Below are positions 17,224 through 25,546 of a DNA stretch of 64,000 nt, in pieces. The DNA comes from Sanguibacter inulinus (GTDB lineage: Bacteria > Actinomycetota > Actinomycetes > Actinomycetales > Cellulomonadaceae), in contig NZ_JACBYE010000007.1 of assembly GCF_013415325.1 (NCBI RefSeq), positions 1 to 64,000 of the forward strand, in the 5' to 3' direction. The notes under the pieces were generated by a model. The model did no database searches. It was not told where the DNA came from and saw nothing but the letters and a program-made list of their open reading frames with translations. Position numbers and translations under genes: made by a program. How positions within the stretch are numbered: position 1 is the stretch's first letter; each line of letters opens with the position of its first letter.

Positions 17224-18630
17224 TCAGACAGCCGGAAGGCCGAGGGAGGGCAGCGCGAGCGCGCTCGAACCCCGGTCGTAGGTCTCCATGCGCTCGGCCG
17301 ACCACGTCTCCCCGGGGAGCATGGTCTCCGGGTCGCGCCAGGCTCGGTACACGAGCGCGCTCGGACCGCTGATGCCGTAGGCGTGGCGCAGCGCCTTGAC
17401 GCAGCGCTCGGCGAGGGCCGTGAGGTCGGCGCCCGCGGCTGGCTGCTCGAGCTCCCACGTCCAGCTCGGCTGCGCAGGTCCGGGCGGGGCCCAGTCCGCG
17501 GCGTGCAGGGCGTCCTCGTCGGCGTCGGCGACCACGTCGGTCCCGGGGGCCTCGGCGTGCAGCAGGCTGGGTCCGCCGGCGACCTGGACGTACCGTCTGG
17601 GGTCCGCCGCCGACATGACGACGAGGTAGGTGCGGTCGGAGACGTCACGGAAGGTCTCGGCAAGAGCGTGGGTGAAGGCTCCCCAGCTGGGCGGCGGCGT
17701 GGTCCGCGCTGATCGCGGAGCCTCCTGCACCCACGGGGCGGGCAGCGGGGTCCTGGTGGTCGTGATGCTCAGGCCGGGGTCGTCGACCGCGACGGTCCGC
17801 ACGTACTCCTGGATCTCCCGACGCTCGAAGCCGAAGGGGATGAACCCGTCCTCGAGGGCACGGCGGTCGCGGGTCGAGAGCTGGACGAGTCTGGCGTTCC
17901 CGGGGTCGACGCGGACGACCAGCCCGTGGAAGACCCCCGTGTGGGCGAGGGTGAAGCACTCGAGCTGCTCGCCCGGTGCGACAGCCCGGACGTAGCGGTC
18001 GTGCCGACGGGTGAAGCCGTCCTCGGGGCGGTCTGTGTGCAGCACCCATCCGTCCCTCTGGCGCACGAGCCTGTACTCGGCGCTCCCGCGCTGTGCGTAC
18101 AGACCGTTCTTCCGGAACGCCGAGGGGCTCAGGCCGCGGGCGGGACCGTCCGGGCGTGCTCCTGGAGCAGCTGCAGACCGGTCGCCGCCGCGGGGTGGGA
18201 GGACCTCTTCGGGGTGGTCGGCCCACGGTACGGGCAGCGGTCTGCGCACGCTCGTCACGCGCAGACCCGGGTCCCCGGCTCGGACGGTCGTGCGCCAGTC
18301 CGTGCCACCGCGTCGGAGCTCGTGAGCCGTGAAGCCCTGCTCGGTCGCCGACCTGTCGGTCGAGACCAGCACGAGGTCGCCGTCGGGGCGCGGCAGCACG
18401 GCGACCTCGAAACCCCTGTACGTCCCGGTGTGCCTGAAGCCGAAGCACTCGACCTGGTCGTCTACCGCGATCATCCGGACGAGCACGTCGCCGTCTGCTG
18501 TGAAGCCCGCAGCCGGGTGGTCCGACCTGAAGGCCCAGCCGCCCTTGTGGAACCGCAGCGGATAGAGGACGCCCTCGAAGATCCCGTGCAGGCCAGAGGG
18601 TGGGACGGGTCCTGACGTCTCCTGCTCCAT
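17224..18630 (-). CDS. Duplicated-domain protein with TY-Chap-like C-terminus, function unknown
   Basis: 468 residues, soluble. Two tandem copies of a domain of about 115 residues can be aligned: residues about 15-135 and about 170-300. Each has a GGWAFRSDHPAAGF / DGWVLHTDRPEDGF block, then VRMIAVDDQVECFGFRHTG / VRAVAPGEQLECFTLAHTG, then DPGL...PLP-PW. I do not recognise this domain. The C-terminal third (from about 315) has FTHALAETFRDVSDRTYLVV and RYVQVAGG, resembling the N-terminal part of YbjN/TY-Chap-type proteins linked to polymorphic-toxin and secretion systems (tentative). The gene lies alone between MarR and a GlxA-like regulator. There is no signal peptide. Confidence 0.75.
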   Translation of the reverse strand: MEQETSGPVPPSGLHGIFEGVLYPLRFHKGGWAFRSDHPAAGFTADGDVLVRMIAVDDQVECFGFRHTGTYRGFEVAVLPRPDGDLVLVSTDRSATEQGFTAHELRRGGTDWRTTVRAGDPGLRVTSVRRPLPVPWADHPEEVLPPRGGDRSAAAPGARPDGPARGLSPSAFRKNGLYAQRGSAEYRLVRQRDGWVLHTDRPEDGFTRRHDRYVRAVAPGEQLECFTLAHTGVFHGLVVRVDPGNARLVQLSTRDRRALEDGFIPFGFERREIQEYVRTVAVDDPGLSITTTRTPLPAPWVQEAPRSARTTPPPSWGAFTHALAETFRDVSDRTYLVVMSAADPRRYVQVAGGPSLLHAEAPGTDVVADADEDALHAADWAPPGPAQPSWTWELEQPAAGADLTALAERCVKALRHAYGISGPSALVYRAWRDPETMLPGETWSAERMETYDRGSSALALPSLGLPAV

Positions 18631-18769
18631 GCCGCCCCCGTCGCTGCTCGTCGCTGCTCGTCGCCGCTCGTCAGGCCGATGATAGCCAGGCTCTGCGCCA
18701 CCGTCCCTTGGTCACCGCCCCTGGAGACAGGGAGTCGAGGGCACCCCGTCGGCTCGACGGTCCCGGCGG

Positions 18770-19717
18770 CTACACGCGGGCGTCGAAGCGGCGGCGGTAC
18801 CCGGTCGGGGTGCTGCCGAAGGCGCTCGCGAAGTTCTGCCGGAGCGTGACAGCGCTGCCGAACCCGCACGCCGCGGCGACCCGCTCGACCGCGAGGTCCG
18901 TCGTCTCGAGGAGCCTGCGGGCCTCGTCGAGACGCCGCGAGCGGACCCAGGCCGCCGGGGCCGTGCCCGTCGAGGCGCGGAAGACCCGCACGAAAGAGCG
19001 CCGGCTCATGTGGGCGACCGCGGCGAGGTTGTCGACGCTCAGGTCGTCGTCGAGGTGCTCGAGCGCCCACTCGCAGGCTGCCGCGACAGGGTCTGGCGCC
19101 GCGCGCGGTGCGACGGGCCGTTCGATGTACTGGGACTGCCCGCCCTCGCGGTGCGGGGCGACGACGAGGGACCGCGCGACGGTGTTGGCTGCAGCCGCGC
19201 CCAGGCGTGTGCGCACGAGATGGAGGCAGGCGTCGAGCCCGGAGGCCGTCCCGGCCGAGGTGAGGACGTCGCCGTGGTCGACGTAGAGCGCCGCGGCGTC
19301 GACAGCGATGCCCGGGTGCCGGGCGGCCAGCTGGTCGACGGCGTGCCAGTGCGTGACGGCGCTGCGGCCGTCCAGGAGACCGGAGTCGGCGACGACCATC
19401 GACCCGAGGCACAGACCGACGACTGTGGCTCCGCGGGCATGGGCCTGGGTGAGCAGCCGCAGGAGCACCGGGCTGGGGGAGCGGCCGTCGGCGAGCCAGG
19501 AGGGGACGACGACCACGTCGGCCGCGCTCGCGGCGCGCATGCCCTCGATGCCGGACACCGTGTAGCCCTCGGCGGTGCGCACGCGGCCGGCGCGCTCGGA
19601 GAACAGCACGGTCGACCAGTCGCCGAGGCCCTGCCGGGTGACCTCGTCGAAGACCATCTGGGGGACTGCGAGGTGAAACATCGTGATGTCGTCGAAGGCG
19701 TAGACGGCGAAGCGCAC
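18770..19717 (-). CDS. GlxA/FtrA-type AraC family transcriptional regulator
   Basis: 315 residues. An N-terminal DJ-1/PfpI amidotransferase-like domain (FAVYAFDDITMFHLAVPQMV ... VVGLCLGSMVVADSGLLDG, with the nucleophile-elbow Cys) is followed by an AraC HTH pair (LSVDNLAAVAHMSRRSFVRV, VERVAAACGFGSAVTLRQNF). The GTG at 19717 is chosen: GGAG lies 7 nt upstream and the protein then begins, as in the family, right at the first strand. It is divergent from the cysteine hydrolase at 19879, its likely target. GlxA-like factors often control catabolism of amines or nitrogen compounds (family knowledge). Confidence 0.9.
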   Translation of the reverse strand: MRFAVYAFDDITMFHLAVPQMVFDEVTRQGLGDWSTVLFSERAGRVRTAEGYTVSGIEGMRAASAADVVVVPSWLADGRSPSPVLLRLLTQAHARGATVVGLCLGSMVVADSGLLDGRSAVTHWHAVDQLAARHPGIAVDAAALYVDHGDVLTSAGTASGLDACLHLVRTRLGAAAANTVARSLVVAPHREGGQSQYIERPVAPRAAPDPVAAACEWALEHLDDDLSVDNLAAVAHMSRRSFVRVFRASTGTAPAAWVRSRRLDEARRLLETTDLAVERVAAACGFGSAVTLRQNFASAFGSTPTGYRRRFDARV

Positions 19718-19878
19718 AGGAGGTCTCCGATCGTGGCCTGATCTCATCGGAAGTCAGCATACGGGCCAGTGGTAGGTGAGGGTCCGCAGCGGCAGGATCG
19801 AGAGGTGCCGAGGCTCGTCGCCGCCGGCACCCCGACCGGACCACCAGTCCTCAGCCCCACCAGCACCCAGGAGACACC

Positions 19879-20511
19879 ATGAGCACCCCTCGTCGCGCAC
19901 TCGTCCTCGTCGACGTCCAGCAGGACTACTTCGACGGCCCCCTCGAGATCCAGTTCCCCCCGCGCGAGGACTCCCTCGCCCGGATCGCCCAGGCGGTCGA
20001 CGCCGCGACTGCCGCAGGCATCCCGGTGGTCGCCGTCCAGCACGTCGCGGGTGAGGGTGCGCCGGTCTTCGACCCGACCACCCCGGGGTACCAGATCCAC
20101 CCGGAGATCGAGCGGCGCCGGACCCCGGCGTGGACGTCCGTCACGAAGCAGTACGGCACGGTCTACGCCGGGACCGGCCTCGTCGACTGGCTGCGCGAGC
20201 ACGACGTCCACACCGTGACCTTCGCCGGGTACATGACCAACAACTGCATCCTCGCCTCGGTCGCCGAGACCGAGACGCACGGCCTCGCCGCCGAGGTGCT
20301 CTCGGACGCGACGGGCGCGATCCACATCGCGAACTCGGTCGGGTCGGTCTCGGCCGAGACCGTGCACACGACGCTCATGGCGATCTTCCAGTCCAACCTC
20401 GCGGCCGTCGCCTCGACCGACGTGTGGGCGGCTGCGGTCACGGACGGCACCGTGCTGGAGAAGGACAACCTCGTCGCCTCGGCGATGCTCGGAGCGCAGC
20501 ACGCGGGCTGA
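19879..20511 (+). CDS. Isochorismatase-family cysteine hydrolase
   Basis: 210 residues. It carries the Asp-Lys-Cys triad of the family: Asp in LVLVDVQQDYF, Lys in SVTKQYGTVYAGTGL, and the nucleophile Cys in GYMTNNCILAS preceded by the cis-peptide region. This fold covers nicotinamidases, carbamoylases and ureidoacrylate-type hydrolases; which one cannot be told. The ATG has GGAG 6 nt upstream. It is divergent from a GlxA-type regulator and ends at a perfect 18-bp-stem terminator. Confidence 0.9.
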   Translation: MSTPRRALVLVDVQQDYFDGPLEIQFPPREDSLARIAQAVDAATAAGIPVVAVQHVAGEGAPVFDPTTPGYQIHPEIERRRTPAWTSVTKQYGTVYAGTGLVDWLREHDVHTVTFAGYMTNNCILASVAETETHGLAAEVLSDATGAIHIANSVGSVSAETVHTTLMAIFQSNLAAVASTDVWAAAVTDGTVLEKDNLVASAMLGAQHAG

Positions 20512-20534
20512 GACCCGCAGGGGCTGCCGAGCCG

Positions 20535-20579
20535 ACGAGAGCGGGGTCCTGGGCCGACGGTCCAGGACCCCGCTCTCGT
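20535..20579. terminator. Strong bidirectional hairpin terminator
   Basis: Perfect 18-bp inverted repeat (left arm 20535-20552, right arm 20562-20579) with a 9-nt loop, between the convergent hydrolase and NmrA-like genes. Confidence 0.8.
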
Positions 20580-20603
20580 GCGTCGCGCCTCGGCGCTCGC
20601 GGC

Positions 20604-21440
20604 TCACACGCCGATGTCACCCAGCCACTGGGCGACGGTCCGCGGCGTGATCCCGAGCCGGCGCTGCGCGCTGGTCTCCTCGTCGACGAGCTCGTGGGGC
20701 TGTGTCGCGCGCCACCTGTAGGAGTCGACGACCGACGACGCGGCAGGACCGAAGAGGGGCGTGATGAGCTGCTCGAAGGCGTCGGGGGTGATGGCCTCGA
20801 AGCGGACGGGGCGTCCGAGGTGCTCGGCGAAGCCCTCGGCCAGGTCCGACCCGAGCAGGCCGGGCAGTGCGCCGACACCGACGGTCCCGGTGATCGCCCG
20901 GTCCTCCAGAAGGCGCAGCACGACGTCGGCGACGTCGAGGTGGGAGCTCCACGACACCGCGTAGTCCTCCCGGACCGGGTAGCCGAGCACGCCGTCCTGC
21001 TGGACCGGGCCCATGACGACGGGCAGCAGCAGGTTCTCGAGGTACAGCCTGGGCTGGACGACGGCGCTCGACACCCCCGAGGCGGTCAGGCGCTCGGCCA
21101 GGATGCTCACGGCGCTGGCGGGGTCGTCGAGGGTGTACCCGCTCGTCGACAGGACGACGCGGCCCGGGCGGGCGGCGTCGACGGCGTCGGCGATGGTGCG
21201 GGCGTAGGCGACCTGCTGGTCGGGGGAGCCGATCGGCAGGTGGACGAAGACGCCCTCTGCCCCGGTGTAGGCCTCGACGAGCGAGGCCGTGTCGGAGAGG
21301 TCGACGGCGACGGCTGTGCCGGGTCCCGCGTAGGTGCTCGGGGTGCGGACTGCGGCGGTCACGTGGTGACCGGCAGCGGAGAGGAGGGAGGCGACGGGGG
21401 TTCCCTGGGCGCCTGTGGCGCCGTGGACGATGTAGGTCAT
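20604..21440 (-). CDS. NmrA-like NAD(P)-binding family protein
   Basis: 278 residues. Rossmann fold with the dinucleotide motif GATGAQGTPV at residues about 7-16. Later segments EGVFVHLPIGSPDQQVAYAR and VQPRLYLENLL are typical of NmrA/azoreductase-like atypical SDRs, which act as redox sensors or reductases. The start at 21440 (MTYIVHGATG) or 21449 (MAPMTY) are both possible. It is divergent from an HxlR regulator across a palindrome, the usual pairing for redox- or electrophile-induced genes. Confidence 0.9.
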   Translation of the reverse strand: MTYIVHGATGAQGTPVASLLSAAGHHVTAAVRTPSTYAGPGTAVAVDLSDTASLVEAYTGAEGVFVHLPIGSPDQQVAYARTIADAVDAARPGRVVLSTSGYTLDDPASAVSILAERLTASGVSSAVVQPRLYLENLLLPVVMGPVQQDGVLGYPVREDYAVSWSSHLDVADVVLRLLEDRAITGTVGVGALPGLLGSDLAEGFAEHLGRPVRFEAITPDAFEQLITPLFGPAASSVVDSYRWRATQPHELVDEETSAQRRLGITPRTVAQWLGDIGV

Positions 21441-21452
21441 GGGAGCCATTAG

Positions 21453-21505
21453 TGCATACGATGCATCGGTTACGTCAACTGCACCGAGGGACTACGATCG
21501 GCCTC
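21453..21505. promoter_or_regulatory. HxlR operator palindrome and leaderless promoter
   Basis: Perfect 10-bp palindrome CGATGCATCG (21459-21468) overlaps TGCAT-ACG-ATGCA (21453-21465) between the divergent genes. A minus-strand -35-like TTGACG (21473-21478) abuts it. TACGAT (21493-21498) lies 7 nt before the HxlR GTG. Confidence 0.55.
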
Positions 21506-21865
21506 GTGAGAGATGTCGACGAAGCCCCTGAGTGCGGGGTCGCCCGGTTCCTCGTCCTGCTCGACGGTCCCTGGGCGACGCTCATCGTGCGCGAGCTGCT
21601 GCACGGGCCGCTCAGGTTCACCCAGATCAGAGACCGCCTCCCCGGGATCAGCGCGCACACCCTTACCAACCGGCTCCGGCAGTTCGAGCGCAACGGGCTG
21701 GTGACCCGCACGGCATACGCCGAGATCCCGCCGCGGGTCGTCTACGAGCTCACCGAGGTGGGCGGACAGCTCCGGACGGTCCTCGACGCGATGAACAGCT
21801 GGGCGCTCTCCGTCCCTCCTGTCTCGTCGAGCGTCCCCGAAGATCGAGCGTCCCCTAGGATCTAG
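21506..21865 (+). CDS. HxlR family transcriptional regulator
   Basis: 119 residues. The family signature is clear: ECGVARFLVLLDGPWATLIV with the redox-type Cys near the N-terminus, RELLHGPLRFTQIRDRLPGI, then SAHTLTNRLRQFERNGLVTR and PPRVVYELTEVG. The GTG 21506 is chosen because a -10-like TACGAT ends 7 nt before it, giving a leaderless mRNA; the longer reading frame starts inside the operator. It is divergent from, and probably represses, the NmrA-like gene. Confidence 0.88.
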   Translation: MRDVDEAPECGVARFLVLLDGPWATLIVRELLHGPLRFTQIRDRLPGISAHTLTNRLRQFERNGLVTRTAYAEIPPRVVYELTEVGGQLRTVLDAMNSWALSVPPVSSSVPEDRASPRI

Positions 21866-21868
21866 GTC

Positions 21869-22552
21869 ATGCAGACGACCGGGGAGCAGGTGCTAGCCGT
21901 GCCCGCCCGTGCCGTCTCGCGTCCGGCTCGCCTCGGCCGCGGCGCGCTCGCCGCAGCCTTCTCGACCTTCGTCGCCCTGGCTTCCCACGTGCTGGCGGGC
22001 GGTGCGATGCCCGGTCTGCTCGGCGTCCTCGTCCCGCTGGTCTTCGCGACCTCGGCCTCGATCGCCCTCGCCGGCCTGCGACGCTCGTGGTTGCGCCTGT
22101 CGGTCTCCGTCGCGCTGAGCCAGCTGCTGTTCCACACGCTCTTCGTCGTGGGTGCCGCGAGCAGCGTGACCGTCGCCGTCGTGGGCGGGGCCGGCCCGCA
22201 CGCCGGGCACGGTGTCGATCCCGTCGTCCTGACCGTCGGGTCCGCGGCCAGCTCTGCGACCCACGCGGGCCACGCTGGTCATGGCGGTCTCTGGATGATG
22301 CTCGCGCACGCCGCTGCTGCCGCCCTGACCGTCGTGACCCTCCGCCGTGGTGAGGTCGTCCTCGCCCGGCTCACCGGGCTGGCGGACCGCCTCGTCTCCT
22401 TCCTCCTCCTGCCCGTCGTCAGGCTCTTCGTGCTGCCCGCCCACCCGCGGGCTGCGCTGTCGGGCGACGAGGGCGTCTGGGTCCCGGCGCCGCTCTCCGT
22501 GGTGCGGTCGTGCGTCGTCAGGCGCGGTCCGCCGGCGCACGCGCTGGCCTGA
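21869..22552 (+). CDS. His-rich membrane protein in copper operon
   Basis: 227 residues with five or so hydrophobic helices (FSTFVALASHVLAGGAMPGL, VLVPLVFATSASIALAG, LSQLLFHTLFVVGAASSVTV and others). A loop holds clustered histidines (PHAGHG ... THAGHAGHGG) that could bind metal. It is recognised only as the type of membrane protein that accompanies CopC/PCu(A)C genes in actinobacteria. The ATG is 7 nt after TAGGAT (21856-21861), suggesting a leaderless promoter inside the end of the HxlR gene. A hairpin (22739-22769) follows. Confidence 0.8.
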   Translation: MQTTGEQVLAVPARAVSRPARLGRGALAAAFSTFVALASHVLAGGAMPGLLGVLVPLVFATSASIALAGLRRSWLRLSVSVALSQLLFHTLFVVGAASSVTVAVVGGAGPHAGHGVDPVVLTVGSAASSATHAGHAGHGGLWMMLAHAAAAALTVVTLRRGEVVLARLTGLADRLVSFLLLPVVRLFVLPAHPRAALSGDEGVWVPAPLSVVRSCVVRRGPPAHALA

Positions 22553-22871
22553 GACCCCCTGTCAGCACCCGTTCGTCACCTCGACGGCGCGGGGTGTGCT
22601 GACTCCTGACGTCTCCGCGCCTGCCTGACGGACTCTTCGTCTCTCACGACTCCCTGCCTGCCACGGGCGGCCCGCACTGTGCTGGCCACGGTCGACGGTG
22701 GTGCCGCTCGCCGCACGGCGGTGACCGCGGCGCGTCTCGCACCGAGGCGACTGCCGTGCGCCTCGGTGCGTGGTGGTGCTGCTCGCTGCCCTCCGGGCGA
22801 CGGGCCTGGTCGTCGTGCTCGACGGGGTGCCCGCTGGTGCTCGCGGACCTTCGACGAAGGTCGTAACCCCC
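22553..22871. other. Intergenic region with two hairpins before copC
   Basis: 319 bp without a credible gene. It holds the 11-bp hairpin at 22739-22769 and a second one, GACCTTC-GAC-GAAGGTC at 22846-22862, just 9 bp before the CopC ATG, where it could affect translation or form part of a leader. Confidence 0.45.
22739..22769 (+). terminator. Hairpin terminator or attenuator upstream of copC
   Basis: Perfect 11-bp inverted repeat GCACCGAGGCG / CGCCTCGGTGC with a 9-nt loop, about 190 bp past the membrane-protein stop and 100 bp before the CopC start. Confidence 0.55.
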
Positions 22872-23540
22872 ATGACTGCACGCTCACTCCGTGCTGCCTC
22901 GCGCACGGCCGGGACAGGAGCGCTCCTCGCGCTCTTCGTCGCGGTCGCTGCGCAGCCGGCAGCCGCGCACGACCAGCTGCTCGACAGCTCTCCCGGTGTG
23001 GGAGAGCACCTCGACGTCGCCCCGACCGAGGTGACGCTGAGGTTCTCCGACGAGATCCTCGCCATCGGCCCTGCGGTGATCGTCGCCGACGACGCCGGGA
23101 CCACCTGGACCGTCGGCGACCCTGTGCTCGACGGCCCCGACGTGGTCACCGAGCTCGCCGACGACGTCCCTGACGGGTCGTACGAGGTCCGGTGGCGGGT
23201 GGTGTCCTCCGACGGGCACCCCATCACCGGGGTCATCCCCTTCTCTGTGGGAGACACCGCTCCGACCTCGGGCTCCGAGACGGGGTCGGCCCCTCCGGCG
23301 GGACCGTCCGACAGCTCGGCTGCGGACCCGGCTGCCGGCTCGGCTGCGGACCCGGCAGCCGGCTCGGCTGGCGACCAGCCCGAGGCCGCCGTCTCGGCCG
23401 CGGACCCGGCGGCCGGTCCGGCCTGGGTGCGGCCTGTCGTCGTCGGCGTCCTGGGTGCTCTGGCCGCGTCGCTCGTCTTCTGGGTGGCCGTGCGCCCCTC
23501 GCGCCGCCGCGCCACCCCGCCCGACGACGCGTCGCTCTGA
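22872..23540 (+). CDS. Copper resistance protein CopC domain protein
   Basis: 222 residues. A Sec signal peptide ends AAA|HDQLL, so the mature protein begins with the N-terminal His that forms the Cu(II) site in CopC. The CopC beta-barrel follows (SSPGVGEHLDVAPTEVTLRF ... VRWRVVSSDGHPITGVIPF, with the second conserved DGHP His). A low-complexity Ser/Ala/Asp/Pro linker of repeated AADPAAGSA units leads to a C-terminal membrane helix and an Arg tail. It therefore presents an extracytoplasmic copper carrier anchored at its C-terminus. It is followed after 42 bp by the PCu(A)C gene. Confidence 0.93.
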   Translation: MTARSLRAASRTAGTGALLALFVAVAAQPAAAHDQLLDSSPGVGEHLDVAPTEVTLRFSDEILAIGPAVIVADDAGTTWTVGDPVLDGPDVVTELADDVPDGSYEVRWRVVSSDGHPITGVIPFSVGDTAPTSGSETGSAPPAGPSDSSAADPAAGSAADPAAGSAGDQPEAAVSAADPAAGPAWVRPVVVGVLGALAASLVFWVAVRPSRRRATPPDDASL

Positions 23541-23582
23541 CGCCTCCGTCCGGCTCACTCTCATCGAACTGAAGGAACTCCT

Positions 23583-24287
23583 ATGTCTGCACGTCTCTTC
23601 ACCTCCCGCCGTCTGACCTCCTCGACCCGTCCCGGCACCCCCGGCCGACGCCACCTTCCGACGGTCGCGCTCTCTGTCGCGGCACTCGTCGCGCTCGCCG
23701 GGTGCAGCAGCGCTGAGTCCGCGCCGTCAGGGGCGGGGTCCGCCGCGAACGGCTCCGCCGCCGACTCGGTGTCCGTCGACGACCCGTGGGTCAAGGCGGC
23801 CGACAGCGGCATGTCTGCTGCCTTCGGGGAGATCACCAACTCCGGGTCCGAGGACGTCACCGTCGTCTCGGTCACGACCCCTGCCTCGACTGCGCTCGAG
23901 CTCCACGAGACCGTCGAGAACGAGAGCGGCTCGATGGTCATGCGCGAGAAGGACGGCGGCTTCACGGTCCCCGCCGGGGGCGACCTCGTGCTCGCGCCGG
24001 GCGGCAACCACATCATGCTCATGGACCTCGTCGAGCCTGTCGTCGCAGGCGACGAGGTGACCTTCACGCTGACCTTCTCTGACGAGTCGACCCTCGACTT
24101 CACGGCCCCCGCCAAGGACTACGCCGGCGCGAACGAGACCTACGAGGGCGACGACATGGAGGGCATGGAGAGCATGGAGGGCATGGACCACGGGGGCATG
24201 GACCACGGGGACATGGACCACGGCGACTCAGGTGCCGCCACCACGACCCCGGGCGCCACGGACGCACCCGACGCGGGCGACGAGTGA
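23583..24287 (+). CDS. PCu(A)C-type copper chaperone lipoprotein
   Basis: 234 residues. The signal peptide ends in the lipobox VALAGC. The PCu(A)C domain (about 60-185) keeps the Cu(I) ligands in the order H...M...HxM: ELHETV, SMVMREKDGG, PGGNHIMLMDL. The C-terminus adds a Met/His/Asp-rich tail with MDHGGMDHGDMDHG-type repeats, probably an extra copper-loading site. PCu(A)C proteins deliver copper to cytochrome oxidase (family knowledge). The stop TGA shares a base with the next ATG (TGATG), so it is cotranslated with the Dyp peroxidase. Confidence 0.95.
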   Translation: MSARLFTSRRLTSSTRPGTPGRRHLPTVALSVAALVALAGCSSAESAPSGAGSAANGSAADSVSVDDPWVKAADSGMSAAFGEITNSGSEDVTVVSVTTPASTALELHETVENESGSMVMREKDGGFTVPAGGDLVLAPGGNHIMLMDLVEPVVAGDEVTFTLTFSDESTLDFTAPAKDYAGANETYEGDDMEGMESMEGMDHGGMDHGDMDHGDSGAATTTPGATDAPDAGDE

Positions 24288-25546
24288 TGAGCCGCGACCA
24301 GGCCCACGAGCCCGGTCGCGGTGGTCCCACCCGGCGGCAGCTCCTCTTCGGAGGGGCTGTCGCCGGGATCGGGGCTGTCGCCGCGATCGGCGCCGACACC
24401 CTCGTCCGGCGCGACGGCCGCGGCTCTGAGACCTCCGAGCCCGACATGGCCCTCAACGGAGGGCTCTCCGTCCCGTTCTACGGGACGCACCAGGCGGGCA
24501 TCGAGACCCCACCCCAGGCGCACGTGACCCTCGTCGCGCTCGACCTGCGTCCCGAGGTCGACCGCGACGGGCTGCGCCGCCTCCTGCGGATCCTCACCGA
24601 CGACGCCGCCAGGCTCACCCAGGGGGCGCCAGCCCTCGCCGACTCCGAGCCCGAGCTCGCGCAGGTCCCGGCACGCCTCACCGTCACCTTCGGCTTCGGA
24701 CCCGAGCTGGTCCGGCGCGGTATGCCCGACGGGTCCACGGCCGGGGCGCTGCCCACGTGGCTGCGCCCGCTGCCCGCCTTCGGGGTCGACAGGCTCGAGG
24801 ACGCCTGGAACGACGGCGACCTGCTGCTCCAGATCGGGGCCGACGACGCCTTCACGGTCGCCCACGCCCAGCGGATGCTGCTCAAGGACGCCCGGAGCCT
24901 GACCACCGTGCGGTGGACCCAGTCGGGGTTCCGGCGCGCGCACGGTTCCGAGAAGTCAGGGACCACCATGCGCAACCTCTTCGGCCAGGTCGACGGCACG
25001 GTCAACCCTGCTCCGACGACGCCAGACTTCGACGACCTGGTCTGGATCGGCGACGGGTGGCTCGCGGGGGGCACCAGCATGGTGGTGCGACGGATCAGCA
25101 TGGACCTCGACGCCTGGGACCGTCTCGACCGCAGCGGACGGGAGCAGTCGACCGGGCGGTTCTTGTCGACGGGCGCCCCGCTCACCGGGACCCGTGAGCA
25201 CGACGAGCCCGACTTCGAGGCGACCACGGCGATCGGCTTCCCGGTGATCCCCGAGTTCTCGCACGTCCGCCGGGCCCGCTCGGACGACACGTCCGAGCGG
25301 ATCTTCCGCCGGGGCTACAACTACGACGACGCACCGACGGGCGACCAGGTCTCGAGCTCGGGTCTGCTGTTCGTGTCCTTCCAGGCCGACGTCGACACGC
25401 AGTTCGTCCCGCTCCAGCGCAGGCTCGACGAGCTCGACCTGCTCAACGAGTGGACCACGCCGATCGGGTCGGCGGTCTTCGCGATCCCGCCAGGGTGCTC
25501 CGAGGGCGGGTTCGTCGGCGAGACGCTGCTCGGTGACGGCTCGTGA
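24287..25546 (+). CDS. Dyp-type haem peroxidase, TAT-exported (EfeB-like)
   Basis: 419 residues. A twin-arginine signal (TRRQLLFGGAVAGIG) indicates folded export with haem. Dyp motifs: GQVDGTVNP (GxxDG with the catalytic Asp), the proximal His in PEFSHVRRARS, and the distal Arg in IFRRGYNYD. Such enzymes oxidise dyes, lignin-like phenolics or take part in iron release (EfeB). No EfeU/EfeO genes adjoin; instead it lies in a copper operon with a PepSY protein. A GTG one codon upstream is an alternative start. The stop overlaps the PepSY start (GTGA). Confidence 0.95.
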   Translation: MSRDQAHEPGRGGPTRRQLLFGGAVAGIGAVAAIGADTLVRRDGRGSETSEPDMALNGGLSVPFYGTHQAGIETPPQAHVTLVALDLRPEVDRDGLRRLLRILTDDAARLTQGAPALADSEPELAQVPARLTVTFGFGPELVRRGMPDGSTAGALPTWLRPLPAFGVDRLEDAWNDGDLLLQIGADDAFTVAHAQRMLLKDARSLTTVRWTQSGFRRAHGSEKSGTTMRNLFGQVDGTVNPAPTTPDFDDLVWIGDGWLAGGTSMVVRRISMDLDAWDRLDRSGREQSTGRFLSTGAPLTGTREHDEPDFEATTAIGFPVIPEFSHVRRARSDDTSERIFRRGYNYDDAPTGDQVSSSGLLFVSFQADVDTQFVPLQRRLDELDLLNEWTTPIGSAVFAIPPGCSEGGFVGETLLGDGS

